Source: Rhodobacteraceae bacterium M385
Lineage (GTDB): Bacteria > Pseudomonadota > Alphaproteobacteria > Rhodobacterales > Rhodobacteraceae
NCBI GenBank assembly: GCA_025141835.1
Contig: CP081102.1
Coordinates: forward strand, 2,790,001 to 2,854,000
Reading direction: 5' to 3'
Length of the DNA stretch: 64,000 bases
Numbering within the stretch: the first letter of the stretch is position 1; each line of letters starts with the position of its first letter. The position numbers were made by a program, and so were the translations under genes. The notes beneath the pieces were generated by a model. The model made no database searches. It saw only the letters and a program-made list of their open reading frames with translations, and had not been told where the DNA came from. This document shows positions 15,951 through 23,448 of the stretch, in pieces.

Positions 15951-17525
15951 TCAATCCTTGATGCTCAGCGCCATGAACCGAGGGTTCCCATCGCGGCGGA
16001 TCAGCAGCAGGATCGTTTCCTGCCCCGCCGCGTCGGCAGCCTCAATACGCTGCTGGAAATCGGCCACCGTGGTGACGGGCGCTTGCGTGACCTCGGTGAT
16101 GATATCTCCCACCTGAAGGCCCATTTCAGCCGCATCCGAGACCGGATCAAGCTGCGTGATAACCAGACCACCGGCCACATTGGCCGCGTTCAACTCGGCC
16201 CGCATGGCATCGGTCAGGGGCGTCAGGGTCATGCCAAGCACAACGGCAGGAGGTGCTGCTTCTGGCGTTTCGCCATCGGCATCTGGTGTGGCACTGGCCT
16301 CGGCCGTTTCACGGCGGCCCAGGGTGATGCGCAGGGTTTCGGTGCCGCCATCGCGGAACACCATCATGCGGACGGTTTCGCCCACTGTGCTATCGCCGAC
16401 GACCCGCACCAAACCGCGGGTGTCCTGCACCTCATTGCCGTCGAACGACAAGATCACGTCGCCCACTTCTACGCCGCCTTCCAGAGCCGGACCGTCAGGC
16501 ACATCGGTGACCATAGCGCCACGGGCTTCATCTAGGCCCAGAGCCTCAGCCATTTCAGGCGTCACATCCTGGATACGCACGCCCAACCAACCGCGGCGGG
16601 TTTCGCCGAATTCGCGCAGTTGATTCACGACGTTCACCACAACATCCGAGGACATCGCAAAGCCGATCCCGATGGAGCCGCCAGTAGGCGACAGAATGGC
16701 AGTGTTTACGCCGATCACCTCGCCATCGAGATTAAATAGAGGACCACCGGAGTTACCTTGGTTAATCGCCGCGTCGGTCTGGATGAAGTCATCATAGGTG
16801 CCCGAAAGAGAGCGTCCGAACGCCGAAACCACCCCAACCGAGACCGAGAACCCCTGCCCCAGCGGGTTGCCCATGACCATCACCCAGTCACCCACGCGAT
16901 GATCGGAGGCGACGCCAAAGGGCACAAAGGGAAGCGGTTCATCGCTTTCCACACGCAGCAGCGCAATATCGGTGTTCGGGTCGGTGCCGACTAGTTCTGC
17001 CGGCAATTCAACGCCGTTGCGGAATTCGATCATAATCTCATCGGCGCCTTCAATGACGTGGTTGTTCGTCACCAGAAATCCGTCTTCCGAAATCACAAAA
17101 CCTGAGCCGAGCGCTTGGCTACGGCGCGGGGCGGGACCGTTTCCGCCGCCATCGGGACCAAGGAAGTCGTTAAAAAAGTCCTCCAGCGGGGAGCCTTCCG
17201 GCACCACCGGCGCAGGGCCGCCGGTGCGCCCTGCCACGACCGAGGACGTCGTGATGTTCACCACCGCGTCACCGACTTGATCCACCAAATCCGCGAAACC
17301 GGGCAAGCCCGCGTTCTGCGCCCGCGCCGGCAACGCCGAAAGAGCCACGGCAAAGGCCGCCAGAAGGGCCAGCAAGGCCCCGACAGCGAAACGGGCTTCA
17401 TGGATTTTTGGGGGAGCCGCGGCGATAGCGCGGGCCCGTACCTGGGGGCGGGCTTGTGGCCGCGCATAAGGACGATTGCGGTTCTGTTGTTGGGGGGAAA
17501 GGGAGAGTCTTGAATGGGTCGTCAC
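15951..17525 (-). CDS. degP: Periplasmic serine protease DegP/HtrA family
   Basis: An HtrA-type protease and chaperone that degrades misfolded envelope proteins. The 524 residues include a long arginine-rich N-terminus, then a signal segment (FAVGALLALLAAFAVALSAL), a trypsin-like domain with catalytic His156 (NNHVIEG), Asp186 (NTDIALL) and Ser259 (GNSGGPL), and two PDZ domains (about 325-410 and 425-520). There is no ATG near the 5' end. A GTG at 17523-17525 with GGAGG nine bases upstream decides the start, and gives a 75-residue leader before the signal core, unusually long. It is the last gene of an hflK-hflC-DUF2065-degP series and has its own candidate heat-shock promoter. Confidence 0.93.
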   Translation of the reverse strand: MTTHSRLSLSPQQQNRNRPYARPQARPQVRARAIAAAPPKIHEARFAVGALLALLAAFAVALSALPARAQNAGLPGFADLVDQVGDAVVNITTSSVVAGRTGGPAPVVPEGSPLEDFFNDFLGPDGGGNGPAPRRSQALGSGFVISEDGFLVTNNHVIEGADEIMIEFRNGVELPAELVGTDPNTDIALLRVESDEPLPFVPFGVASDHRVGDWVMVMGNPLGQGFSVSVGVVSAFGRSLSGTYDDFIQTDAAINQGNSGGPLFNLDGEVIGVNTAILSPTGGSIGIGFAMSSDVVVNVVNQLREFGETRRGWLGVRIQDVTPEMAEALGLDEARGAMVTDVPDGPALEGGVEVGDVILSFDGNEVQDTRGLVRVVGDSTVGETVRMMVFRDGGTETLRITLGRRETAEASATPDADGETPEAAPPAVVLGMTLTPLTDAMRAELNAANVAGGLVITQLDPVSDAAEMGLQVGDIITEVTQAPVTTVADFQQRIEAADAAGQETILLLIRRDGNPRFMALSIKD

Positions 17526-17578
17526 GGTAAAAGGCCTCCTGCAAAACCGGCGGACAGGCGCCGCTGTCCTCTTATTAT

Positions 17579-17606
17579 AATTTGGGTTCTTCAGCGTGGT
17601 TTCAAG
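17579..17606 (-). promoter_or_regulatory. Candidate RpoH (heat-shock) promoter for degP
   Basis: Reading the minus strand, CTTGAAA (17606-17600), a 13-base spacer, then CCCAAATT (17586-17579) resembles the sigma-32 consensus CTTGAAA-N11-16-CCCCATnT. It would give a leader of roughly 45 bases before the degP GTG. A TATAAT overlaps its downstream end and might instead be a housekeeping -10, but no good -35 is at 16-18 bases from it. Confidence 0.45.
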
Positions 17607-17733
17607 TTCGGGTTTCCCAACCCTTGCCTCGCGGAATGTCACATGGGCGTGAACAGCGTCCCTTGCCCCAAGGTTTGCACGGAGTTGTGCGCGGACCAAC
17701 GTCTAATTCCCGTAAAGGCACAGAAACCGGCGT

Positions 17734-17928
17734 TTACAGCGAGCTCACCGCCCAAGAGGTTAACACCGCCCCCGCCGCCACGGCACATAGGCCGATCAGG
17801 CGCCGCGCCTCGGGCGGGACCGCCTGCATGGCGCGCAGTAGGTCTTCCAAACGCGAAGGGGCCAGTGCGAACACCAGCCCCTCAATCACAAGGACCATGC
17901 CAAGGCCCATCAATATCGCCAGCCCCAT
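17734..17928 (-). CDS. DUF2065 family small membrane protein
   Basis: A 64-residue protein with two hydrophobic helices (about 2-24 and 43-61) joined by a short segment SRLEDLLRAMQAVPPEARR. It matches DUF2065, found widely in proteobacteria beside hflK/hflC. It starts seven bases after the hflC stop, so it belongs to that operon. The function is unknown; an accessory role for the HflKC complex is an inference from linkage alone. Confidence 0.88.
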   Translation of the reverse strand: MGLAILMGLGMVLVIEGLVFALAPSRLEDLLRAMQAVPPEARRLIGLCAVAAGAVLTSWAVSSL

Positions 17929-17935
17929 GGGCCGG

Positions 17936-18838
17936 TTACTCTGCCGCTGGCGTCAGAGAGTTGCCGCCGCCAAGGGCCGAGCCATCGAAGTATTCGAAGA
18001 ACTCGCTATCGGGGCTGATGACGAAGCTGGCGTTGTCGCCCAAGGCCCGCTCATACGCGGTAAGCGACCGGGTGAAGTCGAAGAACTCCGTATCTTGGCC
18101 AAAGGCCTCGGCGAAGATGCGGGTCCGCTCGGCGTCGGCCTCACCACGGGTGATCTCGGCCTCTCGGGTGGCGTCTGAAACCAGCTCTACCACCGTCCGA
18201 TCGGCGGTCGCGCGGATACGCTGCGCGGCCTCTTCACCACGGGCGATCTCATCTGCGGCTTCCCGCTCTCGCTCGGCCCGCATACGGGCGAAGGTCGCGT
18301 CAAGGTTCTGCGCCGGAAGGTTGGTTTGCTTCAACCGCACATCAAGGATTTCCACCCCGAGCGAGGCCGCACGGGCCCGCGCCTGAAGCGTGATCTGCTG
18401 CATCAAACCGGCCCGTTCATCAGATAGGATCGTGTTGGAGGTCACACCATCCGCACCAAGAACCGCCCGAATACGGTCGTTCAGGATGTCTTCGATCAGG
18501 TCGTCCGCACGGCGAATTCCGCCCGTGCCTACACGTTCGTTAAACACGCGCGTGTCGGTGATCCGGTAGCGGGCGAAAGCGTCCACAACCAGACGACGGT
18601 CATCGGAAGGCGTGACTTCCGTAGCCGCCGTATCGAGCGACAGGATACGGTCTTCGTAATAGATCACCTCTTGGATGATCGGCACGCGGAAGTTCAGGCC
18701 CGGCTCGTCAATGACCTGACGGATTTGACCGAACTGAAGCACCAATGCGCGTTCGCGTTCATCCACCACGAAGATCGAGGATGAGAGAAGGCCGAAGACG
18801 ACAACCACGGCAGGGATAAGATAAGTAATACGGCGCAT
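17936..18838 (-). CDS. hflC: HflC, SPFH-domain regulator of FtsH
   Basis: With HflK it forms the large inner-membrane/periplasmic cage that encloses the FtsH protease. The 300-residue protein has an N-terminal anchor (YLIPAVVVVFGLLSSSIFVV), the SPFH/band-7 domain (ERALVLQFGQIRQVIDEPGL; VVDAFARYRITD), and a long charged helical region (about 170-260). It begins one base after the hflK stop, the standard coupling. The length is typical for the family. Confidence 0.96.
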   Translation of the reverse strand: MRRITYLIPAVVVVFGLLSSSIFVVDERERALVLQFGQIRQVIDEPGLNFRVPIIQEVIYYEDRILSLDTAATEVTPSDDRRLVVDAFARYRITDTRVFNERVGTGGIRRADDLIEDILNDRIRAVLGADGVTSNTILSDERAGLMQQITLQARARAASLGVEILDVRLKQTNLPAQNLDATFARMRAEREREAADEIARGEEAAQRIRATADRTVVELVSDATREAEITRGEADAERTRIFAEAFGQDTEFFDFTRSLTAYERALGDNASFVISPDSEFFEYFDGSALGGGNSLTPAAE

Positions 18839-18839
18839 C

Positions 18840-20021
18840 TTAGTTCGAGCCCCCTGTTGTAGAATTGCCCGATGGGCTCCGCAGTTCGTTCAGCGGCAGG
18901 TAAGGCACTACGCCCGATCCGCCGGTTTCGCTGTCGATAATCACCAAGTCCGTATCGCCAAGCACACGCTCCAGCGTTTCCAGATACAGGCGACGGCGGG
19001 TCACTTCCGGCGCCACTTCGTACTCCTGAAGAATGGCAAGGAAACGGCTCGCTTCACCCAAGGCTTCGTTCACCACGCGGGCGCGGTAACCTTCGGCCTC
19101 TTCCAGCACCTGCGCAGCTTCACCACGTGCACCGGCGGTTACGCGGTTGGAATAGGCATCCGCCGTGCGCTCCAGACGATCGCGCTCCTGCTCGGCGGCT
19201 TGCACCTCGCGGAAAGCGTCGATCACTTCAACCGGAGGGTCGGCCCGGTCAAGGTTGATACGAATAATGTTCACGCCGGATTCGTAGCTGTCCATCGTCG
19301 TCTGGATCAGGGCAAGCGCCTGATCACCGATCAACTGACGATCCCGGTTCAGGATCGGGGCCAGTTCGGACTGGGCGATGATCTCGCGCATGGCGGATTC
19401 AGCCACAGCGCGGATGGTTGCCTCAGGGTCGCGCAGGTTGAACAGGTAGTCAGCCGCGTTGTTGATGTTCCAAACCACGTCAAAGTCGATGTCGACGATG
19501 TTTTCGTCCGTGGTCAGCATCAAGCCGGTGTCCGACGCGCCGGAACGGTTGTTGCCAATCGCTTCTGTGCGTTCCTGCTCGGTACCAAGCACCTCCGCTG
19601 TGAACAAAGGCCACGGCGCAAGATGAGGACCGTCGCCCGTGATGCGGTATTCAGAGCCGAGGAACAGCTCCACGCCCTGCTCACCGGGTTGAACCGAGTA
19701 GAACGACGCGTAGAGCCAAGCCAAAGCCGCGACCACAATGCCGCCGATCCACAAGACACGTGGGCTGACCGGATCGCCGCCACCTTGGCCGCCCCCATTG
19801 CCCGTGCCGCCACCGCGGCCGCCCATCAGAACGCGCAACTGCTCTTGACCCTTACGCATGATGTCGTCGAGTTCAGGGATGTTCTGCCCCTCGCCGCCGC
19901 CGGGGCGTCGAGGCCCATTGCCGTTGCCATTCCCGCCAGAGCCAGTGCCGCGATTGCCACCGCCGCCACTGCCACCATTGTTACTGCCGCCACCCCAAGG
20001 TCCGCCGCTGTTGCCCGCCAT
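18840..20021 (-). CDS. hflK: HflK, SPFH-domain regulator of FtsH
   Basis: Partner of HflC in the FtsH-regulating membrane cage. The 393-residue protein starts with a long Gly/Asn-rich cytoplasmic region (residues 1-35) and the HflK N-terminal helix IPELDDIMRKGQEQLRVL. One membrane helix (VLWIGGIVVAALAWLYASFY, near 98-117) is followed by the band-7 domain (SVQPGEQGVELFLGSEYR; MLTTDENIVDIDFDVVW) and a charged helix rich in Ala/Glu/Arg. The ATG preceded by GAGGGG was chosen; an in-frame ATG 14 codons upstream lacks a site. Confidence 0.96.
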   Translation of the reverse strand: MAGNSGGPWGGGSNNGGSGGGGNRGTGSGGNGNGNGPRRPGGGEGQNIPELDDIMRKGQEQLRVLMGGRGGGTGNGGGQGGGDPVSPRVLWIGGIVVAALAWLYASFYSVQPGEQGVELFLGSEYRITGDGPHLAPWPLFTAEVLGTEQERTEAIGNNRSGASDTGLMLTTDENIVDIDFDVVWNINNAADYLFNLRDPEATIRAVAESAMREIIAQSELAPILNRDRQLIGDQALALIQTTMDSYESGVNIIRINLDRADPPVEVIDAFREVQAAEQERDRLERTADAYSNRVTAGARGEAAQVLEEAEGYRARVVNEALGEASRFLAILQEYEVAPEVTRRRLYLETLERVLGDTDLVIIDSETGGSGVVPYLPLNELRSPSGNSTTGGSN

Positions 20022-20123
20022 GTGTCTCTTACCCCTCACAAAGGTCGCGTTGTTACCGCCCAATATGGGGCGAAAAATTCGGATTGCACCTAGAAACCCG
20101 CAGAATCGGCTTCGAAGCGTCGA

Positions 20124-21479
20124 TTAAGACGTTCGGATTGGGTCTCGCATCGTCACAATCTCTTCCGACATCGTGGGGTGGACTGCAACCGTCCTGTCGA
20201 AATCCTCTTTTGTGGCGCCCATTTTCACGGCGATGCCGGCCAGTTGGATCATCTCTCCGGCAGCGGGGGCCACGATGTGACAGCCTAGGATCTTGCGGGT
20301 CTCTTTGCTGACCACCAATTTCATCATCACCCGCCAAGGCTTGCCCGCAAACGCCGTCTGCATCGGGCGGAACGACGTGCAGTAAACCTCGATCGGCTCC
20401 TGTTCCCTTGCCGCTTCCTCCGACAGGCCGATGGAGCCATATTCCGGCATGGTAAACACGGCCGAGGGGATCAACTCGTGATCCACAGGCGTAGGGTTTC
20501 CATTAAAGACCGTTTCCACAAAGGCCATGCCTTCACGGATCGCCACAGGCGTCAGGTTCACCCGGTTAGTAACATCGCCAATGGCATAGATAGAGGGGAC
20601 AGCCGTCTGGCTATACTCATCCACAACCACCTGACCGCTACGGCCCAATTCAACGCCGACCTCTTCTAAACCGAGCCCGTCGGTGTTGGGCGCACGTCCC
20701 GTCGCAAACAAGACCTTGTCAAAGGTCTCCTCATGGCCGGCGGTAGAGCGCACGGCGATCTTGTCGCCATCCTCGGACATCTCGTGGATATTGGTGCCCA
20801 GATGCAAATGAATGCCCTGCTCAATCATCATCTCGGAAATCAGACCGCGGGCTTCCTCGTCAAAGCCCCGCAGGATCTGCGCGCCCCTGTAATACTGCGT
20901 CACTTCCACGCCCAAACCGGCCATGATACAGGCAAATTCACAAGCGATGTAGCCTCCGCCAATCACCAACAGCCGCTCGGGCAACGCCTCAAGGTCAAAC
21001 AGGTCGTCCGATACGATGCCCAAATCCGCGTTGGGCATTTCAGGCCGCGTGGGGCGCCCTCCGGTGGCGACAAGGATGTGCTTGGCCGTCTTCTCTTCGC
21101 CCCCGACAAGCACAGAATGCGCGCCTGAAACCGTCGCACGGCTATCGAACACTTCCACTCCGGAATTGGCCAGCAACTTTCCATAGACCCCTTCCAAGCG
21201 GTTCAATTCTTCATGCAAATGCCCTCGGAATACAGGCCATTGAAACGCGCCATCTTCTACGTCCCAGCCGTAAGCCCTCGCCTCGGAAAATCCTTCGCGG
21301 TAGCTCGACGCAAACACCATCAGCTTCTTCGGCACACAGCCCCGAATAACGCAGGTGCCGCCCAACCGGCTTTCCTCGGCCAGCGCCACTTTCGCGCCGC
21401 CTGCCGCTGCGACCCTCGCCGCCCTCACGCCGCCCGAGCCGCCACCGATCACAAACAGGTCGTAGTCAAATTTCGACAT
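20124..21479 (-). CDS. gor: Glutathione-disulfide reductase
   Basis: An NADPH-dependent flavoenzyme that reduces glutathione disulfide in the cytoplasm. The 451-residue protein shows the FAD-binding GGGSGGVRAARVAAAGG, the redox-active disulfide Cys43/Cys48 in GGTCVIRGCVPKK, an NADPH-binding loop (VIGGGYIACEFACIMAGLG), a second FAD motif (IYAIGDVTNRVNLTPVAI), and the dimer-interface HPTMSEE with the catalytic His. The length and order match the plant/alphaproteobacterial type. It lies between rpiA and hflK on the same strand. Confidence 0.96.
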   Translation of the reverse strand: MSKFDYDLFVIGGGSGGVRAARVAAAGGAKVALAEESRLGGTCVIRGCVPKKLMVFASSYREGFSEARAYGWDVEDGAFQWPVFRGHLHEELNRLEGVYGKLLANSGVEVFDSRATVSGAHSVLVGGEEKTAKHILVATGGRPTRPEMPNADLGIVSDDLFDLEALPERLLVIGGGYIACEFACIMAGLGVEVTQYYRGAQILRGFDEEARGLISEMMIEQGIHLHLGTNIHEMSEDGDKIAVRSTAGHEETFDKVLFATGRAPNTDGLGLEEVGVELGRSGQVVVDEYSQTAVPSIYAIGDVTNRVNLTPVAIREGMAFVETVFNGNPTPVDHELIPSAVFTMPEYGSIGLSEEAAREQEPIEVYCTSFRPMQTAFAGKPWRVMMKLVVSKETRKILGCHIVAPAAGEMIQLAGIAVKMGATKEDFDRTVAVHPTMSEEIVTMRDPIRTS

Positions 21480-21709
21480 GGCGCGCGTTCCTCTTGGCTA
21501 AACAAGTCGCACGCAGGTATTTCACAGCCCTCGCCCCAAGACCAGTAGCGCGGCCGCCACACCCGCGCACGCCTGCGTGAAGCCGGACACCCCAATTTCA
21601 CCTTGGCCGTACACCTCCGGGGGGGCCAGGGGGGCAGCGCCCCCCAATCTGACCCATGCTCCAGGCACAGCCGCCAAGGGTCTTCCCCACCCCTCACGCG
21701 GCAAACCGC
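21480..21709. repeat. Intergenic repeat element, copy 1 (degenerate), with GC hairpin
   Basis: Within this 230-base gap between rpiA and gor, bases 21597-21624 resemble the intergenic element seen at 37401 and 58710 (TTCA-CTTGGC-TACACCTCCGGGGG with changes in between). It is followed by a perfect hairpin, GGGGGGC (21629-21635) / GCCCCCC (21639-21645), loop AGC. The hairpin lies downstream of rpiA on the minus strand and may attenuate or terminate its transcript, though no T-run follows. No gene is seen in the gap. Confidence 0.6.
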
Positions 21710-22498
21710 TTAGTCGCGGATATCGACGAACAGATTATCGGTATCAATCACATCCACACGCTCATGCTCGATCGTGCCGTTGTTGATGTCGCGCACCTCT
21801 ACGGTGCCGTCGGCATTGCCGATCACCAGAACGTCGCAGATATCAAGGAAAAGCCCATTCTCCACCACGCCCGGGATCTGATTGAGCACGAGGCTCAACT
21901 GCGCAGGCTGCGCGATGCGCCGCAAATGCAGGTCGAGGATGAAGTTCCCCTCATCGCTTCGGAATGGCTCCGTTCCCGACAGCCGCAAAGAGGCAGATCG
22001 CCCCAAAACGTCCAGATTAGACAGCATTTCCTCGATCAACGCCTTCGTCGTCTGCCACCCAAACGGGATGATCTCCACCGGCAAGGGGAACGCGCCCAAG
22101 GTGTCTACTTGCTTGGTGGGATCTGCGATAACGATCATCTGGTCGCTGGCCGTCGCCACGACCTTCTCGTGTAACAATGCACCGCCGCCGCCTTTGATCA
22201 AGTTGAGGTTCGGATCATACTCGTCCGTGCCGTCGATCGTCAGGTCCAGCCAGCGCACCTCATCCAAAGTCTTGATTGTCACGCCCACTTCTCGGGCCAG
22301 ATCCGCCGTCCGGGTCGACGTCGCGACCCCGGTTATCATCATGCCTTCTTCGCGCACCAATTCACCCAGACAGCGCACCATCCATGCGGCGGTCGAGCCG
22401 GTTCCCAGACCCACGCGCATCCCGTCTTCTACAAATTCCACCGCGCGACGCGCGGCTACGTATTTGGCTTTATCAATGGGGGAAAGCTCGGCCGTCAT
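21710..22498 (-). CDS. rpiA: Ribose-5-phosphate isomerase A
   Basis: Interconverts ribose-5-phosphate and ribulose-5-phosphate in the pentose phosphate pathway. The 262 residues contain the phosphate-binding GLGTGSTAAWMV near the start, the catalytic-site segments DGTDEYDPNLNLIKGGGGAL and KVVATASDQMIVIADPTK, and PVEIIPFG. This is the usual RpiA set with family-typical length plus a slightly longer C-terminus (DINNGTIEHERVDVIDTDNL). thiN lies upstream on the same strand after a 52-base gap, gor downstream. Confidence 0.96.
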   Translation of the reverse strand: MTAELSPIDKAKYVAARRAVEFVEDGMRVGLGTGSTAAWMVRCLGELVREEGMMITGVATSTRTADLAREVGVTIKTLDEVRWLDLTIDGTDEYDPNLNLIKGGGGALLHEKVVATASDQMIVIADPTKQVDTLGAFPLPVEIIPFGWQTTKALIEEMLSNLDVLGRSASLRLSGTEPFRSDEGNFILDLHLRRIAQPAQLSLVLNQIPGVVENGLFLDICDVLVIGNADGTVEVRDINNGTIEHERVDVIDTDNLFVDIRD

Positions 22499-22550
22499 GG
22501 GCGGGTCTCTTTTCTTAAGGGCAGCAGTTGGCCCATGTCTTAACGGACCC

Positions 22551-23240
22551 TTACGTTTGTAGCGAGTGCAAATCCGCCTCCCGCAGTCCTGCCACCAGCG
22601 CGTCCAATGCCTCTTTCGGCAAGATCAGCAGCGCCCCCGGCGCGTCACTGGTCAGAACGACCGGTGCCCCCGCCCCGTCCTCTCCCACTTCATTGGAGGT
22701 TCCAATTTTGTGCATTGGGTGCAGTGCCAGCGCCTCGAACGACCATCGCAGCCCCGTCATCCCCACTGTCACAGCATTCATCGGGAATAGCGAAACCCGC
22801 ATGCCCACCGGCAAGTCCAACGCGATGCGGGCGGGCAAATGTACCGTCACATCCTCTTCTCCGAGCAACACCACAAGGCGATTGGCGTATCTTAGCAAGA
22901 CGTGAAGCGCCGCCAGCTCGTGATCCAATCGCGCCCCAGTGAACCCCAAGGCATAGACCAGAGGCGCATCAGCCAGGCGCAGGGCCTTGTCGAAATCGGT
23001 GCTATCCTGCTCGGATACTTCGAAGATCCGATCTTCGGAAATCGCCGCCCTCCCCGCTTCGGACAGCGAATCCATATCGCCGATGACGGCATCGGGAATC
23101 ACGCCGAATCCCAGCAGCGCGTCCGCGCCGCCATCGGCAGCCACAAAAATTCCGGCGCGATCCTGCACAAGCTTGAACACATCCGCGGCCAAGTCACCAC
23201 CGCCCACAAGCGCAATATAATCTTGATACTTCAATGACAT
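22551..23240 (-). CDS. Thiamine diphosphokinase
   Basis: Transfers pyrophosphate from ATP to thiamine, giving thiamine diphosphate. The 229-residue protein has an N-terminal GGGDLA segment, FVAADGGADALLGFGVIPD, and the acidic motifs GDMDS and EQDSTDFDKALRLA that bind Mg-ATP in the TPK/ThiN family. GFTGARLDHELAALHVLL follows, and a C-terminal beta-domain around residues 130-229. It would scavenge thiamine; no other thiamine genes are near. The start ATG is the first of the frame; it diverges from the large acidic protein gene across about 200 bases. Confidence 0.92.
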   Translation of the reverse strand: MSLKYQDYIALVGGGDLAADVFKLVQDRAGIFVAADGGADALLGFGVIPDAVIGDMDSLSEAGRAAISEDRIFEVSEQDSTDFDKALRLADAPLVYALGFTGARLDHELAALHVLLRYANRLVVLLGEEDVTVHLPARIALDLPVGMRVSLFPMNAVTVGMTGLRWSFEALALHPMHKIGTSNEVGEDGAGAPVVLTSDAPGALLILPKEALDALVAGLREADLHSLQT

Positions 23241-23448
23241 ACGGAGTCAGTCCTTTGGGGCTTGGCACAATAACGCCATGATCTGGGGCAATCTCCCCAG
23301 AAAGGTCAAATTCGCGTCGCTTTTTACTGGAAACAGTTTGTTACACCTTTTGAGGCGATGATAATTTCGGGGTCGACCCGGAGAAAGTTGAATTTCCGGT
23401 GTCTATCTTGACGAACAAAGTGGGCCGGACGAGCAGAGTGGCAGAGCA
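23241..23448. promoter_or_regulatory. Divergent promoter region with inverted repeat
   Basis: 208 bases separate the divergent thiamine diphosphokinase and acidic-protein genes. An inverted repeat CTGGGG (23283-23288) / CCCCAG (23295-23300) with loop CAATCT lies near the thiamine diphosphokinase side. TTGACG at 23408-23413 could be a -35 for the plus-strand gene, but no convincing -10 follows. No riboswitch fold was recognised. Confidence 0.3.

Noticed and set aside
22540..22556. Near CtrA site (TTAA-N7-TTAC)
   Set aside because: One base differs in the second half-site; it lies downstream of the thiamine diphosphokinase gene and is too weak to call.
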